Origin: Podaxis mareebaensis
Lineage: Eukaryota > Basidiomycota > Agaricomycetes > Agaricales > Agaricaceae
Direction: 5' to 3'
Assembly: GCA_018524725.1 (NCBI GenBank)
Contig: JAEUWP010000207.1
Location: 124,001-188,000 of the forward strand
Length of the DNA: 64,000 bases
The notes under the pieces: generated by a model
Seen by the model: the letters and a program-made list of their open reading frames with translations, nothing else
Told to the model about the DNA's origin: nothing
The model's database searches: none
Position numbers and translations under genes: made by a program
Part shown: piece by piece, positions 48,663 through 61,479 of the stretch
Numbering within the stretch: the stretch's first letter is position 1
Layout: every line of letters starts with the position of its first letter

Positions 48663-51604
48663 TCCGTTTGCGCTTTTACGATTCCGTAATGATTCTCCTT
48701 AAGCCCTGGTCCTGGTCATGACATGCGTTGGGTGCGCCCTCTTGTTTGTTTATAGTCATTCATCCACCACCCTCTTCTAACCTCTCTCATGTCGCTCGAT
48801 TCCCCTTTGTTGTGATACCAATCTCTCCCCCCTCCCGTTTATGTGCCACCCTTACCCTTCAGGTCTATTACCCCGAGTTTAGTTGTGGTGTTTCCAATCC
48901 ATCGCCGCCTACTTGCCACCCGTTTCTTCGACTTGTTCTTTTTGGCTTCTGCCAAGACTGTAGATATGACGACATGGTCGGATATGTATGTTCATATACA
49001 TTGTTGTGTTAGCCATGTTTGGTTCCCGGAAGCGTTGAGTTGCCATATTCGCGCTACCCAGCGTGCATGCGCCGTTTGCCCGAGGTGATTGTAAGGCGTG
49101 CTGAGGACAGCGTACAAGCGTCAGAAATCGAGAGTCGTCCGTAAAAGGGCATGGGATTTCCTGAAATGGCGGTGTGACGTCGTTGAATAGAAACCTTGAC
49201 TGTCCCTCCTAGAGATTACAGATTTTTGCTGCCTGTCTTGAATCTGGAAACGTCGGTATAGTGTGCAATGTATGACAAGTCAATCATAATATTATCGGAA
49301 TTTTAACACACCTGCGCACATCACGATGAACGTTAACAGGGCCCTGCTGGATAGAAACAATTTACGTCTGAGCGCACTGGTTTTTCCATTCGGTCCGGGT
49401 CCGCAAATGTATTTGACCCAACCTCCGATTATCACCCGAACAGAATTATATACTATCTTAAGACAGCGCTCGCCGGCAGTGATGCGTTGATGGCGGCCCC
49501 GGAGTGGATTACTTTCAGCGACACTCGCGTCGATGCCTAGTCATTGGAGTGAGTCCTGATATAATCAGCCAGTTGGTGTAGTAGAGCGCAGGTAATGTGG
49601 CTCAAATGCATTGGTTCCGAGCTCGTCGGGCGATCCGACAATGGTTTCAGGTTGTGAACTAATGTCCTGTCTTGGAAGTCGGCGGCTAAGTGTGTTTTCG
49701 GATAGAAGGAGCGCTGGTGCCGGTAGTCCTCTTCGTGGTCTTAGGCGTGTCGTTTGTAGAGTTGTCGACTTGGGCTGATGCTGCAAATGGTCAGAGAGGA
49801 GACATGGAAGTTTTGTGTGGGCGCCGAATGATAGGATTGGGTAGTTGGGATCAAATGTGGGCGACCTTCGTTATCGGGGTGGCGGTAAATGCGGAAAGGT
49901 TGTACGTATACTTGGAAGCCTGTTCTTCGTCGAAGTATCAAGGGCGGCACCAGGACGCGTCGGCTGGACCATGAAGAACCGCTGCGCCGGTGTGGAAACG
50001 AAATTGCCGACGGGTATCTTGATTCTATGTGTGGGTGTACTGAAGACGGACAAAGGTCTGTGGTTAGGCTTTGGGAGACTGTGTGGTGGGGGTTGCAGGA
50101 CATTGGTCGTGCGTACTTCGAGCGCCGTCGTCCCCTTTAGTCGATTTCGTCGAGTCTGCAGCGGACCGCGGCTCGCTGACTGCTACGAGGGAGCCGACCA
50201 GGCAGTTGGGAACAAACTAAGATCTGAAAAGGGAAAATCATCAAGAATCCCCGGCGGATGGTGAAAACAAGGCGGTCGAATCGGAGGTGTGTGGCAGTAT
50301 GCTACCAGGGAAGCACTGCATAGTCCAGTAGACAAAGGCTCACGGGTTGAATCACGTTGGTCTAGTTACAAAATAAGTAGTTGGCAAACAAAAGACTACA
50401 AGTGGGGGCGGTGGAGCCCGACGAATATGGCTGAATGACATTATGTTGAGTGTGAAAACGTCGCCGGTGCCTTGACAAAGCGATTGACTGCCGGAGACCC
50501 TGATGAACAACTGTATGCGCCGCAGTTGCTTTACCCCGTAGCTGAAAGCCTGGAGATCAGTCTCGATATGGGAAAAAAAAAAGTCTGGGATTTACATGAG
50601 CTTGTGCCTGTAGATCCCGTGAAGAAAAATTCCTAGATGCGTCATTGTGCATTCGCGATCCCCTTGACGCAGTATATTGGCACCTTCTCATTAATTTCTC
50701 AATTGTGGGATTCGTGGATCAAACATCTAGCGTGGCGCTAATCATTAAATGCGGGGGAAATGACTGTCCGTAGACCTGAATCGGTTGGGTCCGAGTCCTC
50801 CCCCAAATGGGAGATCTTCCGTCGAATTCGAACGGGATAATCAACTGGGTGGCACCAAGACCACAGAAAACTGGTGGATACATTTCCATGGCGGAAACGT
50901 GGCTTTTGGAACGTTCGGTCATCGCAATGTTGAATGCCGGTGGGTTCCATCTAGGGACCAGCGGCTTGATTTGCGGAAGTCGGGGCCTCCGTTCCTCCAC
51001 ACATAGGCCGTGGCGGTCGAATGTTTGATGGGTTGATCATCATGTATCATCCCAAAGTAAGTTTTCAAAGACGCCGTTGCGCCTATTATTAGAACGCCGG
51101 CGATGCATCCCAGCAACAATTAGGGTTATATGATGCAGCATGCGTTCTTCCCGGCTCATTGGATGAAAATTGTGGTGCTGGGATATGGACTGCGGAAATA
51201 GTTGTCGGGAGTCGAGGATTGTGGAAGGATCGGGATTGGTTAGTGTGGCTGAAATAGGGTGGAGCAGGCTGGGCTGGTGGCCGGCAATCTGCGTGCAGTG
51301 CTGGAGTAGTAAAGAAGCTGTCCGGGCTGTGTGTGGTTGCAACGGCGGATGGTGCAACGCGAGCGAGGACGACGGAAGACTACACAATGACAGATGGGGT
51401 GGTGAAACCGGACTACTAGCACTGGATATGACGTGAGGGACAAGAGTTACGTAACAGGCGTGTGTGATGGGAGAAAATGAGGGGAAAAGCAGACATCGGT
51501 GACGGCCAAGCGTTTCATCCGTTGCTTGGGCCTCTTCGCCTTCCTTCTTCCACACCACCACCATCTTCTTCCCCCTCCCCCACCCTGCCTCGGCCTTGTC
51601 GTCG
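48663..51604. other. 2.9-kb gene-free region
   Basis: Many short frames overlap on both strands, including a 192-codon minus-strand frame at 51040-51618 that covers the promoter and start of set9 in antisense. None has a domain or a convincing splice chain. No repeat or mobile element was recognised. Confidence 0.45.
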
Positions 51605-54600
51605 ATGGCGCCCGCCACTCACTATCCGTCCAATGCCAGCGCATCCCTCGTATGGCGCCCTACCAAAGTCATGAACATGCGCGACCTCTCCAACGACGAT
51701 GATTTCATCAGCCATCTCCTCGTCGAGAAGCTCGGCACAGGTGCAGTCCCCCTCTACGTTCACAAGATGGACCCCGGAAGGCGCTTGCCCAAGACCGATT
51801 CGCAGGAACTCCTCCAGATCGTTCGACGCGTGAGTCTCACTGGCTCATTCCCTGCCCTTCGCGCGTCGACCTAGTCTCACGGACGCGCTCTCCACCTCAA
51901 TAGCTTGTGCTTTCGAAAGGTTCTATCCAGAATACTGTGCGTCAAGCTGTCGATGACCTCCTCAAGTATGTCCTATTGTCATGTGCTTCGCCACAAGTGT
52001 CTTAGGCAGAATCTGGTCAACTTGGGGTTTCTGACCACTATCTCTGTCCAACAGGCTTCCTGCCGTCCGCTACTACCTCAAGTCGTATACCCAAAAGCAG
52101 ATTAATGCATTTGCCACGTGTGTTCTCTCAGTTTTCCCGCACCTCCAAATTCGCCTCTCACACGTCGTCATCTGCATAGTCATGCCTCACGATACTTTGA
52201 GCTCTATCATCCCTCGGGCTCCATCGAAATTGCTCACACATCTCGTTACTCTCACAAGACGGGGAAATCAGAACTCTGCATTCTCGCTACCCGCTACCTC
52301 GCCCCTGGCACTGTCATCACTGAGCTCAAAGGTTCAATGGCTAATCTGACAGATGAAGAAGATAGGGAACTCAAGAGGGCAGGCATGCGTAATGGTGACA
52401 TTAGACGGGATTTCAGTGTTATCCATTCAAAGTCCATGAAGAAGAACCATCTCTTCTTGGGCCCAGCCCGATTTGTCAATGTATGCGCACTATTCTTGTT
52501 CGCTTTCGGTTGCCTGACCCATCCCATGACAGCATGATTGTAATAACAACTGCGAGCTCTTTCGCGAAGGAAGATATATCACATTTCGCGTTCTCAGGCC
52601 TATCAACATCGGCGAGGAAATTACGGCACATTATGGCGATGGCTATTGTGCGTCGGACGTCGAATGTCTTTGCCATATGCCTCCTGACATGATTCACTCT
52701 TTCTAGTTGGTCGCAAGAACCGTCATTGCCTCTGCGAAACATGTGAAAAGAATGGCAGGGGGGGTTATGCCCCTGACCAAGATGACGAAAACGGCGAACC
52801 AAGTGATTCCAGTTCGAATTCTGATAGCGATTCCGATTCGGAAGCTTCTGGGCCTGAATCTGAACCCCGTGTTCCCCTCAACGTCAACGAAAGGAGGACT
52901 AGACGAGGAGTATATGCGATTGTCACCCGGGAGGAAGAGAGCGATGAGAGCGAAAATGAGGAAGATAATAAAGTGCCGTTAGCAGACGCTGAGGACATCC
53001 CAGCTGATGGCGAAATCGAACTCACAACGGAAGTTGATACGGCCTCAGAACTCACATCACTCACTCCTTCCATCCCTCCCGATCCCTCCACCAGCCGTGA
53101 TCCCTTGTCCCCTGCTCCTGAACCTCTCGGTCGTTTTTCCTCCTCCCTCAGCTCACTTTCCTCCACTGGCGAAGCTAGTCCTCGCAGCGACTCTTGTACT
53201 CCCTTCCGCTCCATTATTTCAACACGCCGCCAGAAGGCTCAGGAGGCCATTTCCTGTCAAAGCAACCCCAAACCGTCGCGTGAGGCGAGTACGCCGATCA
53301 CTCCTTCAAAACGAGTGACCCGGTCCACGTCAGCATTATTATCGGTGGAAGACAGAGACAAGGGCAAAACTAAAGCAACCAGGTCTGCAACGCCAACCGA
53401 AACGCCCAAGCGGGGTCGTCCATCAGCTGTTGCCAAGGAAGTTGTACAGGTCAAGAGGGAGGAGGTCGAGACTCGGGTGCTTCGCACACGTTCTGGAGCT
53501 CCAGCTGCATCTGAACCAGGAAGAGCGCCACCGAAACCTGACACGCCTCGCGGCGCGGATGGAAAGCCGTTACCCACTTGTGCCACATGTGGGAACATAC
53601 TCCCCCTTATCTCCGTGGACTCTAAGGTGGTTTGGGGGCTTGGATTTGAGAACGGGAAGAAAAAGAAGAAGCACGATTGTCCAAGGTGTGTCGTGTGTCC
53701 AAAGCATTGCTTTATGTGCATCGCTCACCATGTTGATAACAGGTGTTTGCGTCATTTTGCTATCTATAACCAGCCTTGGCCCCGCCGTCTGCCTGTACAT
53801 GGCATCGCGTTCTCGGTCACACCAAGGGAAGAATCCTCTCCTTCGGATTTTAATAAGCGTGTGACACAGAAAACATTACCCGTATTGGATAGCAAACTTG
53901 CCGCCGCCGCCTCTGCAAGCAAGCGTCCTCGAAGGGAGGACCCAAGGGAAGAAGAACCGCTTTCAAAGCGTCGTAAGACTGATGTTACGCCGTCGGCAGT
54001 GGTCAAGTTAAAACAAACGCCCGCCACTACCACCAAATCCTCCAGTATTTCAAACACGACTTCTTCGACTTCTACGACGGCGTCTTCCACAGCCCCTCCC
54101 AACAAGTACCCAGCTTCCTCTGAGCGTCCCTCCGAACAACAGGACACTCCCGAAACTGCTAGGCGCAAGAGGGGTCGACCGCGGCTGTCGGACAAGCTAC
54201 TTAATGCCATTCCTATAGTCAAGGTAGAAGAAACGGCGACAGAAATTCCTCCAAAGGCCACATTTTCTCAACCTAGGAACACCAACGGTCGTTTTGGAAG
54301 GAAGGATACGCTTCTCAAAGCTCAGCAAAGGGCCGCGAGGGCTGCGGCCACCGCTGCTGCCATTGCAGACGGTCACTCCCCGCCTCGTAAGACAAGGCCA
54401 GAGCCCCCGAGGCCTATCCGGTCCTCTCCTCGTAAAAAGAGGGAGAATGAAGACCCGGTTCATAATGAGGAATCTCCCAGGAAGAAGGCATCATTGGAGG
54501 TGAATAGCAATGAGGACGGATCTCTTCCTCTTCAAAAGATTCTTCCCCGTCGGACGTCAACCTTCAAAGGCGCCAGTTTGGTCTCCAACCCCAATCCCCT

Positions 54601-55268
54601 TCGCTTCGCCTTGCGGGCCTGGGCTAATCCCGTATTACCAGATGAATCATCGTCATCAGAGGATGAGCAAGGACCCGAAACGCCTGAAGACCATCTATCA
54701 CCACCTGCTGCAACTATTGCCGACCCCGAACGTGAAGATCACGATCACCCCCTGTCCGCCCCAGCGTTACCTCGGGCTCCGTTGACTTACAAACCTTCCC
54801 CTTTCACGTTTGCTAAACGTCGTTGGGCCTCTACCTCGGTATCACCTGGTCTTGGTTCCTCTTTAGAGGATGATCATAAGGAAGAGAAGGCAGGATTGAG
54901 TAGAAAACCACCTGCAACGGACCGAATCGATCGTAGGGTACACTCAATGCATACACCTAGCTCAAAAGGCGATGAGGTTCGTTGTTGACTATATAAATGT
55001 TGATAGGCGCTGATGTATCCTGTAGGTCCACCCAGAATTAACACCGACACTACTGAGCCCGACATCTGACAGTTTCAGTTACCCTTCTAATGCCTGTTCA
55101 GAGGACGAGGCGGCTATGGAACTTGTTCATGTCTATCCTGTCGTTTCGAAATCTCATCACCTGCATAATTCCATGCAATTCTGTTCCCATGCGTATACAA
55201 GTACCACCAAGCCGACTTTCATCCATGCCGGCTGGGACGATACATATTCTGATGCGTCTGACGCCTAA
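51605..55268 (+). CDS. set9: Set9/Suv4-20-type histone H4K20 methyltransferase
   Basis: Set9 methylates H4 Lys20 and, in fission yeast, supports recruitment of the Crb2 checkpoint protein to DNA breaks. Exons 51605-51829, 51904-51965, 52055-52117, 52180-52480, 52533-52647, 52707-53685, 53743-54976 and 55026-55268 give 1073 residues. The N-terminal helix region is DDDFISHLLVEKLGTG. The SET domain at about 117-255 has RYFELYHPSGSIEIAHTSRY, ARFVNHDCNNNC (the NHxC motif) and GEEITAHYGDGYFG. A post-SET-like CLCETC follows. The long disordered C-terminus includes a conserved Cys region (CATCG, HDCPRCLRHFAIYNQPWPRR). I place a 57-nt stop-free intron at 53686-53742; if retained it would add 19 residues inside this Cys region. 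The last exon ends in SDASDA. Confidence 0.92.
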
Positions 55269-55642
55269 AGGATCGTGTGTGCTTATAACTCGTTTCCTGC
55301 CGTGTGGTCATTATTCTTTGCTACCTTTTACATTTCTTGTTAATAATTTACACATTTAACTTACTGCTCGATTATTTCCAATCTGACCTTTCTTCATTGT
55401 GTATCTTTATTGTTATTACCCCAATTATTTTGCTATTTGCAACCTTGACCTCCCTGTTGACTTTGCGGACTTTCATACCTCTAAATCAATAAAACAATAC
55501 CCACAAGAGAGTGTAATAAGTAGTTCATGTTTACCAATAGCAACCGGTGATTATCGAATCCTCACACCCATCTAACAGGATAGAATAACTGAATTAGACG
55601 GTAGTAAGATGTATGCCAACTATATTCTTCGAACTTCTACTT
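55269..55642. terminator. Convergent 3' ends of set9 and cct6
   Basis: An AT-rich stretch of 374 bases between two stop codons facing each other. It contains aataaaac at about 55486, a plausible poly(A) signal for set9. No gene is present. Confidence 0.5.
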
Positions 55643-57719
55643 CTACTGAGCTCCGTCCGGCTTGAGCGAGCTCCGACCAGCTCTAAGAATTTCATCAGTT
55701 GAGAGCAAGTTGATGGCGATCACAGAACTAGAACAAGGTCAACAGCGCAAGTAAGAATGGTATGATGCCTCTCACCAGGAGTGTAGCATTTGTCTCTTGA
55801 CCCGATAGTTATCCCAGATACCTTCAACTGTAGGGTCGAAAGGCTCGCCGGATTGGAGGTCAATTCCGACGACGTTGCCCTCCGCTTGTTCGTCCTAAGG
55901 AGGACTCAATACCTGTTAAGTCGGAGAAGATTATAGGGAGACTTACTTGCAGAGCAACTACAACGTCCTGTACATCAAACCCACCGTTGGCGGCTAACGT
56001 CTTGGGAATGACCAATAAGGCATCTGCAAAAGCTTGCACGCCCATCTTCGCTCGGCCCTTTGCGGTCTTTTTCACTGCGCCACTCAAATGAGCAGAGCAT
56101 GCCACTTCGAATGCACCAGCTCCAGGGATTAATGCCTCATCTTCAATCGCATTCTTGACAGCGCGCAGGCCATCGCGAAGGGCATCCTGGACTTGCTGTG
56201 TGGTATGGGCGTTGGGACCCTTAATGAGCAATGTCACGGATTTGGGGTCCTTGACATCCTCCACGAAGGTGTACTTTTCTTCGCCGAGGGTGTGCTCGTA
56301 CACGAGGCCAGCCCACCCAAGGACGTCAGGCGTGAGGTCGTCCACAGAATTCTGCGCAGAGCCCCCACAGAGCAATTGCAAACTGCAATCAAACTCAGAT
56401 CAACATGTTACATTGGTAGATTAGATGCGTACCGTTCCATATTACGACGCTTTGCCCTCCGAAGTGCGAGGATACCGTTCTTAGCAAAAAGATCCAGGCT
56501 CATCGGATCAATGCCCTTTTGGTTGATGACCACGAAGTTCTTTTTCTTCTCCTTGGAGTCGACGGCTTGATCGCAAACCAAGTTTTTGAGCTCAATGATT
56601 TTCTTGACCTTAGCGTCTGTAAACCGCCTCTCGGACTCCACGAGTTTTTCCCTTTGCTCCGCCGAAGAATAGAAGAAGCCAGAATTGACCTCTCTAGATG
56701 ACAGAGTTATTAACAGAGGCACTCCAAAACGTTCGACGGATTTCCATACGTCTTTTCATATTCCAGGCTCACATTGAGGGTGAGGATGTATGCGTTTTCT
56801 ACTCGCTTAGGCATGTCAGGATGCCGAGCACCATGATCCAGAACGAGACCGCGGATGAGTTGCGTTTCAGATGCGGTGCGATGTTGCATCTTCATGATTT
56901 CAATCATGTGGAGGTCGATGGGTGGTCGGAACTGCTCTCGGGAGTCTAGTGGTGACATCAATATCATTAATATCCCTCGTGACATTTTCATGAGAGAAAA
57001 TCACCTGCTGGAGGGGGTGGTGGACGGATGGTAAGCACAGCATCCACGATGTCGGCTGCCAGTTTCTTCGCCAATGCAGCATTGAGTTTTGTCGCAAGCG
57101 AAGTATGCGCGATATTGATCAAAGTTTCACGATCTGCTCTCGTAGGGACCTTGAACTCATCCAAGAACTGAAAGTATAACAAGATGAATATATGACGTTC
57201 CAGCATTCCATGAATGCCGCACCTTGAGGGCTTCCTTCTTCGCCAAATCAAATCCTTCTGCAATAACTGTCGGATGCACACCCTCTGATGTATACCTCTC
57301 CGCCTGCTTCAACAGCTCGCCGACAAGTAATACAACCGATGTCGTTCCATCTCCAACCTGATCATCTTGGGCAACAGCCGTTCGAGCAATCATGGCCGCA
57401 GTAGGATTCTGAATCTGCATCTCTGACAGCAAGACTTTGCCATCTTTTGTGATTTTGATCTGACCAGCGCCATCCACGAGCATCTTCAAGGTACCCCTGG
57501 GTCCTGATACATAATCAGCTGTTGACTGAAAAATTGGAAAGAAAGTAACCGACCTAGGTTGCCCTTGACCACATTTGCAAGACCCACCGCTCCAGTGGTG
57601 TTCACCTGGCATATAGTCAGTTCGAGGAACAGAAAGAACAGAGATGGATGTACCTGCAGGGCTGCCGCACGTCGTACGCTCTCTGCCTTGGGATTTATGA
57701 GTTCGATGCTCGATGCCAT
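55643..57719 (-). CDS. cct6: CCT6/TCP-1 zeta subunit of the cytosolic chaperonin
   Basis: The CCT/TRiC ring folds actin and tubulin. Minus-strand exons 57654-57719, 57554-57605, 57223-57503, 57005-57167, 56750-56945, 56433-56693, 55947-56382, 55776-55894 and 55643-55727 give 552 residues, the normal length. The start [20 protein letters not shown] is typical of zeta. ATP-site motifs are [20 protein letters not shown] and the catalytic GDGTTS. The later blocks [32 protein letters not shown] and [17 protein letters not shown] also match. The protein ends with [19 protein letters not shown]. All splice phases agree. It is convergent with set9. Confidence 0.94.
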
Positions 57720-57988
57720 GATTAAGTGGTTCTGATAAAGGTCGTATGCGACGCGTCCAGGATCATTCGCGACACTGCGTGATCACAAATCGGTCGGAGT
57801 TCCAAAACCACAGGGCTGATAATGCAAATAAATTCAAAGTTCAATTAACTAGATATTGCAACGAGGAAAGCTATCGAAAGCAATGCGACACAGAAAATTC
57901 CAAAGCGATACCATGCATCCCTAGCGGAAAACACTGTAATGTAGACCAGTGTAATAAACAAGAGGAAATTCAAGAAACAAAAGAAAGA

Positions 57989-60917
57989 TCAAGTCATCCG
58001 TGGTGTAGATCGTTGGTTATCACCTCCACCGCCCTCCGAATGCTCTCGCATCCACTGGGCGTCTATTTCTTTCAAGAGCTTCTGGAGCTGCTTGATGGGC
58101 TTGGTATTAAAATCCGGACGATGATTATCGCTAAGCATCTCGAGTACTTTTGGGTTTTCACCCCGCTTGCCCCTCTCGCCGTACAGCTCGAGGAGCCAGA
58201 GTGTCTCCCGACACTCCGATACAAACCTATGAGGATCCTCTGCGCCAAGGCCTTTGGCGATGTCCACCTACAAAACAAATCAATCGCAGTTGTGCTCAGA
58301 CAGAATGTTGCTCACCTCAGTGATCTTGTGGGAAGCGCTGGTTCCCTTCACCGGCAAGAGGCGGCCGACATATTTGTTGCATATTTCCTCAACCATCCTG
58401 TACGCATGAATAGTACTGATCAATTTGGGAACACGGAGTAAGCGGTTGTAGTTTTCAACCGTGACATCGATTTTCATAAGTTCATCAATCATGTCGGAAA
58501 CCAACTGTCGGACATCCTCCGGCTGAGATGAATCATAGCCTGAGTTCTTGTAGTCCGGCCGAGTGTCCATACCACTCTCTCCTTGCGCGTTATCGTCCGT
58601 AGGAGACGATGAATCCGGAATATGCCTTTTCCGAGGATATGCAGATGAAGGATTGCGAGAAACGGAGGGCGGCTCGTATCTGGGATCGTGAATTGCATGA
58701 CCAGTCGTTGACACTCCGTACGGCGCACGGCGTAGCGGGGATTCTGGTGGGTAATCAGAAGAGCTATCATGATAAGCCTGACGTTTTCTGGAGGGCTCTG
58801 AAAGACGTCTTCCGTCATCGTGCGACGGTTGAGTATAATAGGTGTGATGTGAATGGGGATGGGATTGAGGTTGAAGGTGAGGCTGGGAATGCTGCTGCGG
58901 TGAAGGAGTGTGTTGAAGATGAGCATGTGGTTGAGGATAAGGGTGGTACTGGGATTGAGGTGGAGGATTTGCGTGGGGGGGAGTCGGCGAAGTGTGCCAA
59001 GGCATCCGCCAATCCACTGAATTGCCAGGCCTTGGTTGAGTGCCAGGTGGAGCCCACTGTTTTCAAAAATTGAGAGTTACGTAAATATCACGGCGGACTT
59101 AGCACTTACATATTCAACGGAAATGGGGATAGTCCGATCTGAAGCCAAAGCAAGATTCATTGAGTTGTATCTGTCCTCCTGCTCTGCGGTAATTCGAAGG
59201 AAGCATTGTCGGTATGCTCCCCGTTGTGTGAAAACCTTGGCTGGTCCTGGGTGAAAATTCCGGAATTCATACAATACCGTCAAACGATAGGGAATAGAAT
59301 ACAAACCATCAATTCTGGAAGCACTTGCCTGAAGCGCCTCGCTCTAAAAGGAAAAATGAGTCTAAGTGACGAAGGAGGTTTAATGAAATATGAAGAATCA
59401 GACTCACCAGATCTTTGGCATCGCACCAAAGCTCATCGGGCCTACTGCCGCTCCAACAGCGAATGTAAACCTCTGCCAGTAAGTGGTCCGGAGGATTCGT
59501 TCTGTTGTCCTCAATCAACGCGGTTACCAGACGAATATTTCCCTTGGGCGGCCTGGAAGGTTCAGAATGGTGATGTTGACCTAACCGTGTGTCGTAAGAA
59601 TGGCCGGCTGCGTAGTCGATAATAGTACGCACGCTGTCCAGAAATCTCTCTTTCCTTTCCCTTCGGTTGAGATACAGACAATTCGGGGGGAGGAGGGGCC
59701 ATGGTGACATCAGTACTACGTGTGTCGCTCATCTGAATAGACGTTGGCGGAGGTCGTGATGGATCAGGCCTGGATGCCTGGGAATCGTACTCATAGTTTC
59801 GACGATAGTGAGTCGTGGGTGGGTGACTAGTTGACGAATGAGTTGGTCCAGGAGCCGCAGGGAGAGATCCCAAGGGGGCAGACGGCGGAACGGAAGCACG
59901 TGGAATACTGTTAGCTGGCGGGGAGATAATGGGTTGGGTCGGCTGCGAGGACGCAGGAACTCGAATAGTATACCCCGAGCGAGCCCTAGACTGAGTAGGA
60001 CTCGCATTAGCAAGATCGTCCTGGACCGGCGTTGTGGTAGGTTGAGTTGGTTGTGGCTTCGAACTTCGCCTTGTGGTTTTGGGGGATGGGTCAGTCATTA
60101 TTATTCTGGTACCCGAATTTGGGGCCGGGGATGACGAGGACTCAGGCCCAGGTGGTGCCACTTCAGCGGGCGGCACTGGCGCCCTATAAACAGAAGCATA
60201 AGGGCCCTGTCCGTGAAGGAGGGGAGGACCATCATTCGGTGTTGCACTGTACTGGGAAAGACGAAATCTTCCTGTCGTGAATGAAGCATCATCTGCTTGC
60301 TTTGATTTTTTGGTCGTTGACTTTGAGCCCTTCCTCGTCCCTTTTTGTGCGGTTGATTTATCAGAGGGCGTACTCATTGTAGACAAATGAGGTGACGGTG
60401 TCGCCGGATTCGAAGATGACGCTGGAGGACCTGGCGTCGGACTCGCCGATGACACCGGAGGACCAGGTGCAACGGGACTAGTAGCTGAGGCTGATGTGCC
60501 TGCAGCTGTTGTTTGGACCTCTTGTCCAGGAAGAAAAGTAACTTCTCCCGTTTTCACAGACGCTTCATATGTATTGATATTTTTGGTCGTGACACTGCGA
60601 AACGCTAGTCCCTGGCGGATAACGGGTTGGTCTGGTGGTGGGCTCGAGTTATGGACAGTAATTTGCGGCGCGACTGAGTCGCTGGACTCTGATTCCGGAG
60701 AGAAAGATCGCGGCTTCCTCGAGGTTGCCTAGAAAAGCTGTTAGATTGATTGAATTGAGAGTGATACAAAGACTTACGCGCTCGGGACTCGATTCCCTGC
60801 TGCTTCTACACGATTGGTTAGGTTCGAGAAAGGTGGACGCAGCCTGATCTGAGCTCACAATGAATCGGTGGTCTCCCGGGGCGCTCTGTTTTTTGTTATG
60901 TCTGGGGAGTGGGACAT
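57989..60917 (-). CDS. Unrecognised 846-residue proline-rich protein
   Basis: I do not recognise the family. Eight minus-strand exons keep phase: 60859-60917, 60778-60805, 59709-60728, 59408-59647, 59307-59343, 59110-59246, 58316-59056 and 57989-58267. Residues 1-370 are Ser/Pro/Thr-rich and disordered. A folded core at about 370-510 includes LLAEVYIRCWSGSRPDELW, FTQRGAYRQCFLRITAEQED and RTIPISVEYWAPPGTQ. A His/Gln/Pro-rich linker follows. A helical C-terminal region contains LVSDMIDELMKIDVTVENYN, IHAYRMVEEICNKYVGRLLP and DPHRFVSECRETLWLLELYG. The intron at 59648-59708 has a weak GTCACC donor, but without it the core is out of frame. Low-complexity tails plus a small core suggest a nuclear scaffold or transcription factor partner (guess). 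Confidence 0.7.
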
Positions 60918-61479
60918 GGACCTGGGACAGGACGACGGAAAGGTCAGGAAAAGTGAGCTGGGGAAGGGGTGGAAAGTACCTGAGTTATAAGAGATTTGTA
61001 AGGCCGATGCCTTAGAAGGGTATGAACTGCGAAGAGGACCCACAAGTCGAGAGGGGGAGTGGGCTACGCGTGCCCATTGACCGTGTGTCCGATGCCAATG
61101 ATACCCCCTTCTGTTGTTGTCACGTGGGCGACATTGCACTTTAGCTTGTCAACAGCCCTACACACACCCACTATACTTACGCCCACAACTCGTACCGGCT
61201 TTACCCTTTTGATACTATATCCGATCACCTTATCGTCCCCAGCTTCATATGCCCATTCTTCAGTCGCCTGGCATACACGCACCCTTTGCACTCCTTGCTA
61301 TTGCCGATCATTTACTGTGCTGTGATTGGTTGATTGCAGGCTGTTTCCTTCCCTGTTCTTCGTCCCCAACATCCGTGATCTCGTTATGTAAAGCGTTAAG
61401 ATATCCATTTGTGGACAGACGAACAAAGCAATAGACATAGCCACTAATCTGCGTCCGTGACTCCCTGCTACAAATGCAG
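60918..61479. other. Intergenic region upstream of the proline-rich gene
   Basis: About 560 bases holding the promoter of the 846-residue protein gene and the 3' end of the amidohydrolase gene. A CACGTG box (G-box/E-box type) lies at about 61121-61126. No gene is supported. Confidence 0.4.

Noticed and set aside
51040..51618. 192-codon minus-strand frame upstream of set9
   Set aside because: Low-complexity, no domain, no conserved start, and it overlaps the set9 promoter and start antisense.
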